Shown: positions 52,781 through 60,689, counted from the stretch's first letter. The stretch is DNA of 64,000 bases from Bdellovibrio sp. 22V (GCF_030169785.1 NZ_CP125854.1:2976001-3040000); one strand, 5' to 3'. Translations and numbers: made by a program. Notes: generated from the sequence alone by a model not told the origin.

Positions 52781-55237
52781 TTATTTCGCGTTGAGAATCG
52801 TCTCAATTCTATCGAGGCGCGCTTTTATTTCCGCGTTTTCCTGGCGAAGCCGTGCATTTTCACTCGTGATGCGAATGTTTTCTGTGGCAAGTGACTGACT
52901 CTGCCCATGCAGGGCTTTGACGGCTTCGATTAACGGTGCAACTAAGTGATCGTAGGCCACCGTTTTATACCCGGTTTTTTTATCCGTCACCACCACTTCA
53001 GGATACACCTTTTCAACTTCCTGCGCGATGACCCCCACTTGATGTCTGGCGCTGAATTTTTCTTTGTCTTTATAATCGTACTCTACACCTTGCAGTCGTA
53101 AGATTTTTTCCAGCGAGTCTTCAAGAGGTTTAATGTTTTCTTTGAGTCTTTCGTCAGACGCAGAAGTACATCCTGAACTTGTACAAACAGCAACGCCTGC
53201 AAACCGTAAAGCAGATCCCGAGGCGATATTAATATCACCGCCAACATCAAGCTTAGAGGCCGGCGTTAAATTTCCTATTCCCACGTTACCGCCAATACGA
53301 TTGATGCTTAGATGGCCTGCGGCTCCCGAAAAATCGATTCCCTGAATCAAACCTGTAGAGGTACCGCTTGAACCTAAAGCCACTCCGCCCATTGCCGTGC
53401 TGGCTTGAAACATGGAGGCCAAACCGGTTCCGTTATCTTTAACAACATGAATGCCGGCAAGAGGGTTGACCGTTCCGACGCCGACGTTGCTGCCGTTATT
53501 AAAATAAGTCGACATTCCTGAGGAGGCCCCGATTCTCACTTGCGTAGGCCCTCCCCGATCTATGAACAGATCACCTGTGATGTTAACGGGGTAAATAGAT
53601 CTGATGTAGCCTCCGCTAAACGCCCACTGCGATGCAGATGTTTGGGTGCTGCCATCAGGGAACTTGAATCCTCCGGATAAAGATTCGATCACACCAAGAA
53701 CGGAAAGCTTTTGCGTCGGCGTATTCGTTCCTATGCCGACATTCCCACTGTAATAAATCCCGCCGCTTCCTCCCTGGCTCCATACTTTCGCAGAAGATGG
53801 CAAATCTTGCCATGTCGCTAAACCCGCCGCATCCGAAGTTAAAACTTTTCCCGCTCCCGGTGTGCCGCCGGTGACTTTTATCTGTCCGTTGACTTCAAGT
53901 TTCGCACCAGGAGAAACAGTCCCAATACCAATATCGCCTGTTGGTGCAACGACTAGAAGATAACTGAAGGTCGCATAATCGAATAATCCAAGATAACCGG
54001 GCCCTGTCGAATTCGAAGTGCCCGTCGAGATCCAAGAGTATTCGCGCCCTCCTGCTCCAGAACTTTTCAACGAAAGATTCGCACCCGCCCCCCCTTTGTT
54101 TTCAATCATGAGTCCCTGGTCCTGAGCAGATTCATCATAGAGCAAATGCAATCTGCGCTCAGGAAGATTCGTTCCCACGCCGACATTGCCCGCATTGTAA
54201 AAAGTGTCGGTGCCATTAATACTCCAAGGACCTACGGGAGGTGCGGACCAACTGCCATCACCGCGCAGATACGTCGTTGCATCCGCGACTCCAGTTCCTA
54301 AGCGCGACGTCGCGATCGTCCCTGATGTAATTCCACTCGCATCTATGGCGATACTTGCGCAAGCAAACTGAGAACTGACAGAATTCCAATACATTGTTTG
54401 TCCTGCAGTACAATTCGCTGTCGATACGTATCCCGCAAACACCGTTGTTGTAACATAGTTCGCAAGTGTCGCCGAAAGGTCCGTCACCTGACTTGTACTT
54501 ACACTCAGAGCGGAGTGAGAAGCACTCGTCAAACGTCCTTGGGCATCGACCGTGAAACTCGGAATCTGCGAACTAGAACCATAGGTCCCCGGCACCACCG
54601 TCGTATTCGCAAGACTGAATGTCGCAGAAATACAGCTTAAATTCGTGCCGTTATAAGAAAGAAATGTATTTGCCGGGCATGTCGGCACACCTGTTTTCAA
54701 AACAAAGTCAGACGCCGAGTACGCCCCGAGCTTTTCTGAAAACTTCGCATAGGACGCATAGGGCACGGTGCGAATCACATTATCAGGAGAAATCGTTTTC
54801 CAGCCGACTCCATCATAAAAAGAAACGCGAAGCTTACGCAGGTCTCCCGCCGAAGCATTGTAAGTATGCGTGCCATTCACGCAAGAATAAAGACTTCCGG
54901 AAATAGAGCAAACACCACACGAAAAATTCGCTGAATTATTAAAGGCATCTAGAACGCTGGAAGGACCGCTTAAGGGATATTGAACGGCCCCGTTACCGAT
55001 AGGCACATCAAAGATGCCTCCGGAGTTCACCATATTATAACCCGTCAACTGTTCTTGATAAATCACGCAGCTTCCCGAAGGATCCGTAATTTGAAATAGA
55101 AAGGAAACGTTTCCATATTCCAACGGAGTTCCGTCAGATTTCAGAATACGCCCTTGATAGGTCAGAGACGAAGGAGAAGCATAACTCGAAGAAACCCCGA
55201 GAAATGCTACGAGTCCTGAAACGATCCAAGTTTTCAT
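52781..55237 (-). CDS. Second trimeric fibre protein with S74 chaperone domain (prey-adhesin type)
   Basis: 818 residues, about half the length of the first fibre. Signal peptide (ending SSSYA) and the same head domain ([31 protein letters not shown]). The shaft is shorter, with one [14 protein letters not shown] module and several NVGIGTNTP-type pattern repeats. The C-terminal chaperone domain shows Ser694/Lys699 in SDERLK, the dyad spacing of self-cleaving endosialidase chaperones, and ends in a coiled coil. The two fibres share head and tail while the middle differs, the mosaic pattern of the Bdellovibrio adhesive trimer family. The gene has a normal GGGGAG ribosome binding site, unlike the first fibre, and a GAGCGC-N9-GCGCTC site 77 bp upstream of its start. 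Confidence 0.87.
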   Translation of the reverse strand: MKTWIVSGLVAFLGVSSSYASPSSLTYQGRILKSDGTPLEYGNVSFLFQITDPSGSCVIYQEQLTGYNMVNSGGIFDVPIGNGAVQYPLSGPSSVLDAFNNSANFSCGVCSISGSLYSCVNGTHTYNASAGDLRKLRVSFYDGVGWKTISPDNVIRTVPYASYAKFSEKLGAYSASDFVLKTGVPTCPANTFLSYNGTNLSCISATFSLANTTVVPGTYGSSSQIPSFTVDAQGRLTSASHSALSVSTSQVTDLSATLANYVTTTVFAGYVSTANCTAGQTMYWNSVSSQFACASIAIDASGITSGTIATSRLGTGVADATTYLRGDGSWSAPPVGPWSINGTDTFYNAGNVGVGTNLPERRLHLLYDESAQDQGLMIENKGGAGANLSLKSSGAGGREYSWISTGTSNSTGPGYLGLFDYATFSYLLVVAPTGDIGIGTVSPGAKLEVNGQIKVTGGTPGAGKVLTSDAAGLATWQDLPSSAKVWSQGGSGGIYYSGNVGIGTNTPTQKLSVLGVIESLSGGFKFPDGSTQTSASQWAFSGGYIRSIYPVNITGDLFIDRGGPTQVRIGASSGMSTYFNNGSNVGVGTVNPLAGIHVVKDNGTGLASMFQASTAMGGVALGSSGTSTGLIQGIDFSGAAGHLSINRIGGNVGIGNLTPASKLDVGGDINIASGSALRFAGVAVCTSSGCTSASDERLKENIKPLEDSLEKILRLQGVEYDYKDKEKFSARHQVGVIAQEVEKVYPEVVVTDKKTGYKTVAYDHLVAPLIEAVKALHGQSQSLATENIRITSENARLRQENAEIKARLDRIETILNAK

Positions 55238-55267
55238 AAGGTGGCTCCCCTATTGTCACTACGTTCC

Positions 55268-55293
55268 TTATCGGTTCTGAGGCCGCCTCCAAA
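55268..55293 (-). promoter_or_regulatory. Sigma-28-like -10 element with TTTGGA before the second fibre gene
   Basis: ACCGATAA on the minus strand (55275-55268), 30 nt before the ATG, preceded by 12 nt and TTTGGA. Same arrangement as at 49788. Confidence 0.4.
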
Positions 55294-55313
55294 AAGGATC
55301 TGCGTATTATTGC

Positions 55314-55334
55314 GAGCGCAGGATCTGCGCGCTC
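55314..55334. promoter_or_regulatory. GAGCGC-N9-GCGCTC operator, copy 2
   Basis: Perfect arms with centre AGGATCTGC, 77 bp upstream of the second fibre gene. GGATCTGCG and ATTGCG also recur around it as short direct repeats. Confidence 0.7.
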
Positions 55335-55379
55335 ATTGCGCCGATGATAAACCTCACGCCAATTTGCGTTCTGAATGGT

Positions 55380-55400
55380 GAGCGCATTTTACACGCGCTC
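55380..55400. promoter_or_regulatory. GAGCGC-N9-GCGCTC operator, copy 3
   Basis: Perfect arms with centre ATTTTACAC, 96 bp upstream of the 127-residue exported protein gene. Copies 2 and 3 lie in one divergent region, each nearer to one of the two genes. Confidence 0.7.
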
Positions 55401-55495
55401 TTCTAGTGTCATTTTAAAACGATTTTCAGTTTGGATTAGGTTTTGAAGAGCCAACGCAGAAGATTTTAAAAAACAATTCAACCAAAGGAGTAAAA

Positions 55496-55879
55496 ATGAA
55501 AACAATCTTACTAACAACGGCCTTATTAACAGGATTCGCAAGCAGTGCTTATGCGAAGTGCGATGCCGATATGAAAACAGTTCTTTCGTGTAAATCCACT
55601 CCGCAAGAGGGTGATCATGAAATCGCAGGCCAAATCGCCGACACGATCGAAATTTGCACGAAGGGATCTAAGACATTCATCGCGGTGGAAGCCGAAGGCT
55701 CAGGGCCTGAACCCGTTCTGACGAAACCAAGCGTGCGTGCCGGAGCCACCGTTTTTCCCATTGAAGACTTGGCAGAATTCTCTGTCGGGAGTCGTCCTTT
55801 CCCCGGTAAAGTCAAAATCGGACGCTTGTACGTAAAACTAGGCAGCGAAAGCGTCTCTTCCACTTTCACATGTAAGTAA
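55496..55879 (+). CDS. Small exported protein of unknown function
   Basis: 127 residues; AAAGGAG lies 6 nt before the ATG. Signal peptide MKTILLTTALLTGFASSAYA. The mature part begins KCDADMKTVLSC and ends STFTCK; four Cys suggest two disulfides that tie the termini, and the strands VKIGRLYVKL suggest a small beta domain. No family recognised. Divergent from the second fibre gene, with two exact operator copies between them. Confidence 0.75.
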   Translation: MKTILLTTALLTGFASSAYAKCDADMKTVLSCKSTPQEGDHEIAGQIADTIEICTKGSKTFIAVEAEGSGPEPVLTKPSVRAGATVFPIEDLAEFSVGSRPFPGKVKIGRLYVKLGSESVSSTFTCK

Positions 55880-55903
55880 ATACAAGGCCGCCCGCTTACA
55901 GCT

Positions 55904-56512
55904 TTATCGGCGAAGGAGCGCGTTGACGACCGTGCTACGAACTGATTCCGGTGTTGGCGTTGAGTGGCCTTCTTTTTCGAGATGAATATAAATAATTTCG
56001 TGGAAAAGCAGAACGGCCTTTTGTTCGATACTCAATCTCTCGAAACTTGCTGTCGTGCAAACACGGTAGTTTTTTGTTTGCGGATCGTAAAAATTAATCG
56101 CAAGCAAAGCAAAATCAGAAACAGCAGGATCTGCCTGAAGATTTGACTTAAGCTGCTCAGCTGTGGAGACGTAGGTATAGTCGGTTTGCGAGCGGTTAAA
56201 ATCTTCCACTGAACACGGAGTGATTATCAGAGATTTGAAAACGGACAACACCATAATCGGATATTGCAAGCGGAAAATATAATCTGTGACCTTGGCATCC
56301 AATAACACTTGCGGAGAATACACCGGCATGTGTGCGCTTTGTTTTTGCAAATCATAGATATCGTGAGCGAGCCACACGTCATGAACCCGAATCCCAAACC
56401 CACCGTTACCGCGAATGAATATGGCTTGAGCGTTTGTTGCAAAAAACGTCAATAAAACCAAAACGGAAAACGCTTTTTTAAGACCAAGGGAAAAGCTGAA
56501 CATTGATTTCAT
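55904..56512 (-). CDS. Exported protein of unknown function with an HExxxxH segment
   Basis: 202 residues. Signal peptide MKSMFSFSLGLKKAFSVLVL, then LTFFATNAQA. The C-terminal part has LLFHEIIYIHLEKEGH, in which His-Glu is followed by a second His three residues later than in a normal HExxH zinc site. Its pattern is that of the HE-containing exported proteins common in this group, for which activity has not been shown. Two Cys (TPCSVE, RVCTTA). The start lies within the last 35 bases of the TIGR02147 regulator gene, so the pair is translationally coupled. Confidence 0.75.
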   Translation of the reverse strand: MKSMFSFSLGLKKAFSVLVLLTFFATNAQAIFIRGNGGFGIRVHDVWLAHDIYDLQKQSAHMPVYSPQVLLDAKVTDYIFRLQYPIMVLSVFKSLIITPCSVEDFNRSQTDYTYVSTAEQLKSNLQADPAVSDFALLAINFYDPQTKNYRVCTTASFERLSIEQKAVLLFHEIIYIHLEKEGHSTPTPESVRSTVVNALLRR

Positions 56513-57200
56513 AAACTTCCTTTTTATCTCCGCTTTCTAAAAAGCGCGCGGTTTTTTCGACAAAGTTCAAAATTCGTTTCTTTGCGATCGGCAATTTTTT
56601 GGGATCAATACAAACGCTCACGGAACAGACCTCTCTTTTTTCAAGAGGCACGTCATCCATACTGTTGATGATTCGCTGAAGGGACGTTTTATGGGAGCGA
56701 CGAAGGGCTTCCGAAGGGACATCCAGCGAAGTAATAATGTGCTCATGGCGGATCGTCAGCTTTTCCCCGTGAATCTCCACCAAGCCCACGGTCGTTAAGT
56801 TGTGGAGGATCTTTTCCACTTTGTCTTCGGTCAGTCGCAATTTCTGCGCGATCCAATCAACGTCTAAGACAAAGTCAGTGGCCGTGCTCAGCGCCAAGAA
56901 AGCAAAGTGTGCGGGATCAGAAATGATCGAAAAGTGCTCGACCTCGAGAGAATGGAGATTATTGGAATTGCTGTTGATGATTTTCAAAGCCTGGCGTTCT
57001 TGCTCTTCGGAAAGATTTAGGCTGAGAATGATTTTTTGCGCCGTTTTCGCGGAGCAGACTCGGCGGCCCGTCAAATAATCGTTCAGTTGGCCGATGGAAA
57101 TACCACAATGTTTGGCAAAGGCTCTTTTAGAATAGCGCTCGTTGCGGCTTTGGCGCTCTTCCAATAAGTTCTTCAGAAATTGTGGAAATTTCTTTCTCAT
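56478..57200 (-). CDS. TIGR02147-family (DUF4423) transcriptional regulator
   Basis: 240 residues. N-terminal helix-turn-helix (about 15-65, YSKRAFAKHCGISIGQLNDY, LTGRRVCSAKTAQKI). A helical/winged C-terminal part follows (about 75-240) with FAFLALSTATDFVLDVDWIA, TEDKVEKILHNLTTVGLVEI and CIDPKKLPIAKKRIL, the layout of the TIGR02147/DUF4423 family, abundant in Bdellovibrio and Fibrobacter and of unknown effector. An exact GAGCGC-N9-GCGCTC site lies 82 bp upstream of the start. Its neighbours for 7 kb carry the same site. I infer that this protein, or a paralogue, binds it. The downstream exported protein gene overlaps its 3' end. Confidence 0.88.
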   Translation of the reverse strand: MRKKFPQFLKNLLEERQSRNERYSKRAFAKHCGISIGQLNDYLTGRRVCSAKTAQKIILSLNLSEEQERQALKIINSNSNNLHSLEVEHFSIISDPAHFAFLALSTATDFVLDVDWIAQKLRLTEDKVEKILHNLTTVGLVEIHGEKLTIRHEHIITSLDVPSEALRRSHKTSLQRIINSMDDVPLEKREVCSVSVCIDPKKLPIAKKRILNFVEKTARFLESGDKKEVYEINVQLFPWS

Positions 57201-57281
57201 ATAAAGGCTCCCGAAGTGTCGACCTTAGTATCGCGGTATGTTTTCTGGCAAGAGCCTTTTTTAGAATAATTTTCAACAACT

Positions 57282-57302
57282 GAGCGCCTTTGGAGTGCGC
57301 TC
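57282..57302. promoter_or_regulatory. GAGCGC-N9-GCGCTC operator, copy 4, before the TIGR02147 regulator
   Basis: Perfect arms extended to 7 bp (TGAGCGC and GCGCTCA) with centre CTTTGGAGT, 82 bp upstream of the regulator start. The best copy stands before the regulator itself, which suggests autoregulation. Confidence 0.75.
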
Positions 57303-57316
57303 ACCCTGCAAAACGC

Positions 57317-57655
57317 TCAGTCTTCAAAATCGCCAAAATCGTCTTTCTTCTTAGGCAAAAAGGGAATTTCAACAACCACTCGCAGTCCATATTTCGCTAC
57401 AATCGCGATCAGCAATGTGCGAAGTCCTCCCACAGTCTTTCCTTTCTTACCAATAAGCTTTCCTAAATCGTCAGGGTGACAAGAAACTCTATACACGGTC
57501 GTATATTCGCCTGCTTCTATGCCGATATGGATGTGACTCTTGTGAGCCAAGAGTCGCTCTAATGTCGATTGAATAAAAAGACGCCCTTCTTCGACGCCTG
57601 CAAGATTCGCTGCTGGTACTCGTGCTTTTTTAAAAACGTCCATAAGCCCCTTCAT
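57317..57655 (-). CDS. KH-domain RNA-binding protein, KhpA-like
   Basis: 112 residues, slightly longer than KhpA. The KH domain carries the GxxG loop in LIGKKGKTVGGLRTLL. The N-terminal ~30 residues (FIQSTLERLLAHKSHIH) and the C-terminal acidic tail (KKKDDFGDFED) are extensions. KhpA-type proteins bind RNA, often with KhpB, and affect cell division and sRNA stability. An exact GAGCGC-N9-GCGCTC copy lies 70 bp upstream. Confidence 0.85.
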   Translation of the reverse strand: MKGLMDVFKKARVPAANLAGVEEGRLFIQSTLERLLAHKSHIHIGIEAGEYTTVYRVSCHPDDLGKLIGKKGKTVGGLRTLLIAIVAKYGLRVVVEIPFLPKKKDDFGDFED

Positions 57656-57724
57656 CGTGTAAGCCTATCTTAGGCGTTTGATGAAGAGATCCCGAAGATT
57701 TTGTGAATTCCTCGGCTTAAGATC

Positions 57725-57745
57725 GAGCGCCTGCACACGGCGCTC
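57725..57745. promoter_or_regulatory. GAGCGC-N9-GCGCTC operator, copy 5, before the KH protein gene
   Basis: Perfect arms with centre CTGCACACG, 70 bp upstream of the KH protein start and 6 bp after the stop of the small membrane protein. It could in principle be a terminator-type hairpin, but there is no T-run and the fixed 9-nt spacing matches the other operator copies. Confidence 0.65.
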
Positions 57746-57751
57746 GCAAGA

Positions 57752-57895
57752 TTATACTTTGAGATTGGAAGAGGTGTTTTGCAGCTTGCTGGCTTTTTTG
57801 TTTTCACGATACCAGTGCACGAAAGTCGCACCCAGCATCACAAAGCCCGCAAGAATAACCAATGCTACGATGGTGAACCAAGCCGCGACGATCAT
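57752..57895 (-). CDS. Small single-span membrane protein (47 residues)
   Basis: The ATG at 57895 overlaps the tcdA stop codon (ATGA) and has GGAGG 9 nt upstream, inside the tcdA 3' end. The 47-residue product has one hydrophobic segment near its N terminus (AWFTIVALVILAGFVMLGA) and a basic, polar tail (HWYRENKKASKLQN). This is the pattern of a single-span membrane protein with the tail in the cytoplasm. No function known. The strong ribosome binding site and the coupled stop-start make it likely to be translated. Confidence 0.75.
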   Translation of the reverse strand: MIVAAWFTIVALVILAGFVMLGATFVHWYRENKKASKLQNTSSNLKV

Positions 57896-58752
57896 GCGTT
57901 CGCCTCCGGATTTTTAACGGAAGAATAGATTTCGTTCACGATATGTGAAGCCATCGCCAAACCAAAGGCCCCCGTTACGAAACTCGCGGTACCCCAAATC
58001 ACATTGCGATTGTCACAACCATGAAGATTGTTTTTCGACCCCTGTGGGCACACGCATTTAAAGCCCTGACCGTTATCGTACTTCAATTCTTCCGGTTGCA
58101 TCGGAATCTCGTCAGAGAATACGCAAGGAATGCCGAATTTCTTTTCCGGGAAGTCGTACTTTTGGCGCAAGATTTTGCGCATTTGATGCGAAAGAGGATC
58201 GACGTAAGTATCCGCCAAATCCACAAGCTTAATGCGAAGTGGATCCATCTTCGCGGCAGAACCACCGGAAGTGATCACTTTCAAACCGCGCTGACGGCAT
58301 GTCGCCAGCAAGTGCGCTTTTGCCGTCAAGTTGTCGATTGCATCCACGATCCAATCCGGATTGTGCGCCAACATCATTTCAGAATTTTCTTCGTTGTAGA
58401 ATTCAGGGATCACGTTGACTGTCGCTTGCGGATTGATTTTACGCAAACGCTCACCCATCACTTCGGCTTTTTTCTTTCCGACCAAACCTTGCAACGCATG
58501 GATCTGGCGATTTGCATTCGTGATACAAACTTCGTCGTAATCAACAACCGTGATTTTGCCGACGCCTGAGCGAGCCAAAGACTCTGCCGCCCACGAACCC
58601 ACGCCGCCAAGACCGATCACCATCACATGCGTGTCGAAAAGCTTTTTCATCACTGTATCGCCAACGAGGCGACCCATACGATCAAAACGACGGTGCAAAA
58701 CGTATTCAGTTTCTTGCGGCTGAGGCAAAGTGTTTTCTACTTTAGTTTCCAT
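57892..58752 (-). CDS. tcdA: tRNA threonylcarbamoyladenosine dehydratase
   Basis: 286 residues. ThiF/E1-like fold with the ATP-binding loop MVIGLGGVGSWAAESLARSG, the DYDEVCITNANRQ segment and the adenylation-site Asp/Asn in DAIDNLTAK. TcdA uses ATP to cyclise t6A to ct6A at position 37 of tRNAs. The C-terminal part includes a Cys-rich insert (KCVCPQGSK, then HGCDNR) not present in every family member. Its start overlaps the end of the TatD gene by 16 bp, and the small membrane protein is coupled to its stop. Other E1-like dehydratases could look similar, but the length and motifs favour TcdA. Confidence 0.87.
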   Translation of the reverse strand: METKVENTLPQPQETEYVLHRRFDRMGRLVGDTVMKKLFDTHVMVIGLGGVGSWAAESLARSGVGKITVVDYDEVCITNANRQIHALQGLVGKKKAEVMGERLRKINPQATVNVIPEFYNEENSEMMLAHNPDWIVDAIDNLTAKAHLLATCRQRGLKVITSGGSAAKMDPLRIKLVDLADTYVDPLSHQMRKILRQKYDFPEKKFGIPCVFSDEIPMQPEELKYDNGQGFKCVCPQGSKNNLHGCDNRNVIWGTASFVTGAFGLAMASHIVNEIYSSVKNPEANA

Positions 58753-59552
58753 GAGGCAAACTCTCCAAAAAGACGACGGAAATTCTCCGTAGTGATATCT
58801 AATATTTCCAGGGGATCAAGTGATTTCAACTCCCCTATAGTTCTTGCCACCTCCCAAATGCTTTCAGGAGGGTTCAATTGGCCTTTATACGCCGGTGGAG
58901 CCTGATCCGGGCTGTCGCTTTCGATCAAGAGGAACTCCAAAGGCATTTCTTTCACGGCCTGGTGAAGCTTTTGGTTGTCGGGCCGGCACACCGGTCCACC
59001 GACAGAAAGGAACAAGCCTCTTTTTAGGAAATCCTGCGCCTTTCCCCAACTGCCGTTGAAGGAGTGTACCATGCCTTTTTGCTTTGGCAGCCCGTACAGG
59101 TCCATAATCCTGAGGCTTTCTTCGTGCGCTTGCACGAGGTGCAAAACCATAGGTTTGTTCGAGATATGCGCCAACTCCAGTTGATCGGTAAAGACGTCTA
59201 ATTGACGTTCCCGGGAGTCTTTCATGATATGCGGGCGGAAATCCAAGCCCATCTCTCCCAAGCCCATGGCATCGACAAGCTGAGTGGCCAGAAGATTCAA
59301 AGCTTCTTCACATTGCTCGTCATCATGATCCACGACCCAATAAGGGTGCAGACCAAAACAAAGACCGATATGCGTGGGGAATTGCGCTTTGAGCTCGCGC
59401 TGCTTTTGCCAGTCTTCGGGACCGACTCCGCCTTGCATAAAAAAATGGATCCCGCGCGAACGAGCGTCCTCAATAATCTGCGCCTGCTTTCCCTCCCAGC
59501 GAGGGTCTGCCAAGTGCCCATGTGCATCTATCCAGAATCCAAACCCGACCAT
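58737..59552 (-). CDS. TatD-family metal-dependent hydrolase/DNase
   Basis: Start taken at the ATG at 59552 (GFWIDAHGHLAD follows), because TatD proteins begin with the HxH motif close to the N terminus; an ATG at 59570 is possible and the frame is open further. The 271-residue TIM barrel has the metal ligands: DAHGHL, the Glu of GLGEMGLDF, the His of MVLHLVQAH, the His of GMVHSFNG and the Asp of LIESDSPDQAPP. TatD enzymes are Mg-dependent 3'-5' exonucleases with a role in DNA repair. Its 3' end overlaps the tcdA start by 16 bp. Confidence 0.88.
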   Translation of the reverse strand: MVGFGFWIDAHGHLADPRWEGKQAQIIEDARSRGIHFFMQGGVGPEDWQKQRELKAQFPTHIGLCFGLHPYWVVDHDDEQCEEALNLLATQLVDAMGLGEMGLDFRPHIMKDSRERQLDVFTDQLELAHISNKPMVLHLVQAHEESLRIMDLYGLPKQKGMVHSFNGSWGKAQDFLKRGLFLSVGGPVCRPDNQKLHQAVKEMPLEFLLIESDSPDQAPPAYKGQLNPPESIWEVARTIGELKSLDPLEILDITTENFRRLFGEFASWKLK

Positions 59553-59630
59553 AGTCCCTGTTTTTCTCATAAAAACCCGACTCGAACAACCTTCGACTTT
59601 CACCGATATGTGACAGGTGAAGGAGTATGT

Positions 59631-60689
59631 ATGAAGCACAAAAGCTTGCGTTTAGGTTTTGATGTCACGATGGAGAAAGGCTCCACTTGGAAGCCCTTGA
59701 AGGTTCAGTTCTGGAATCAGGAAGAGAACTACTCGAAATTTAAACCCAGCGAGCCGTTTAAATACATGGCCGATGCTTTGGTGGGTTTGTCTTTGGTCAA
59801 ACTGAATCACTATATCAAAAGCCCGGTAGCGACTCCTCACCTAGATTACTCCTTCGCCTTTGACGCCTGGAAAGCTTTGGACCCGCATGTCGAGCTTTTT
59901 GAACGCTCCCAACCTCGCGTGCGTGCTTTGCAATCTCATCTGGCAGTTGTGAATCCCGAGCTTTGTGCCGAGTTTGAAAATCATTTTAACGAACACTTCG
60001 AAATGGCGATCAAACCTTGGGGTGTGGATCTTACGGCACTCTGGCCTTTGCTGGATACTTTCACTTGGTTTGAAAATAAAGTCGGTGCGCCTTTGCTCTA
60101 TAACTTCGGTTTGAATTTCTCGAAGCCGTTTATGGATAAGCTTCACTCCCTGTACTCTTTCCTTTATCACTTGCGCAGCCTTGTGGCGGTAGATCATAAC
60201 GCGCACGTGGAAGATCCTTCGCATGAGGGTGTTAAAGTAGATGCGATCACAGACTATTTGCCGCGCGCGGAATACGTTGTGAACGACGCTTTGTTGTATT
60301 GGAATTTCAAAAAGTTTTCGCAACCGTTTGCGGGCCCTAAGACTCCCGACAGCCGTGTTGAGAAGCTTTTAGTCAATCCGTTGGAAAAGGCTTTCCACAA
60401 ATACTCACACAATGCATGTCACTTGGTCGATAATTTACCGAAGGACTTTATCAACTCCATGAATCCCGTGGAACTTGAAGAGGCCTTCTATCTTGTCCAA
60501 ATGGATTGGCTCTTGGGCTCTCCGGCGGGACTTCTTTTCAAAGTCCGTGAAGAGATTTTCTCTTTGCAAAGCGGTTACGAAAAGATTTTCTGGAAAGACA
60601 TCGAGCCGAAGTTTCATGCAAAACCGTTTCATTTGCAGCTCTGCTGCTCATTGACGGAAGAAGCTGTTTACGGAAAGAAAAGCGCTTAA
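59631..60689 (+). CDS. Cytoplasmic protein of unknown function
   Basis: The ATG at 59631 has GAAGGAG just upstream (6 nt spacing); the long open stretch 5' of it overlaps the TatD gene on the other strand. The 352-residue product has no signal peptide or membrane segment. It contains many aromatic residues (FTWFENKVGAPLLYNFGLNF, FLYHLRSLVAVDHNAHVED). His- and Asp-rich patches might bind a metal, but I recognise no family. A bidirectional terminator follows. Confidence 0.72.
   Translation: MKHKSLRLGFDVTMEKGSTWKPLKVQFWNQEENYSKFKPSEPFKYMADALVGLSLVKLNHYIKSPVATPHLDYSFAFDAWKALDPHVELFERSQPRVRALQSHLAVVNPELCAEFENHFNEHFEMAIKPWGVDLTALWPLLDTFTWFENKVGAPLLYNFGLNFSKPFMDKLHSLYSFLYHLRSLVAVDHNAHVEDPSHEGVKVDAITDYLPRAEYVVNDALLYWNFKKFSQPFAGPKTPDSRVEKLLVNPLEKAFHKYSHNACHLVDNLPKDFINSMNPVELEEAFYLVQMDWLLGSPAGLLFKVREEIFSLQSGYEKIFWKDIEPKFHAKPFHLQLCCSLTEEAVYGKKSA

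Noticed and set aside
55904-55911. Perfect sigma-28 -10 box GCCGATAA on the minus strand
   Set aside because: It is made of the last codons and the stop codon of the 202-residue protein gene, has no TAAA at the proper distance and would read only into a convergent gene.
57725-57745. Terminator of the tcdA/small membrane protein transcript
   Set aside because: It would be a 6-bp stem with no T-run, and it matches the other four exact operator copies in arms and spacing; I keep the operator reading, with the terminator as a lesser possibility.
59202-59630. Long 5' extension of the 352-residue protein
   Set aside because: The stretch lies opposite the TatD gene, and the strong ribosome binding site at 59618-59625 marks the ATG at 59631 as the start.
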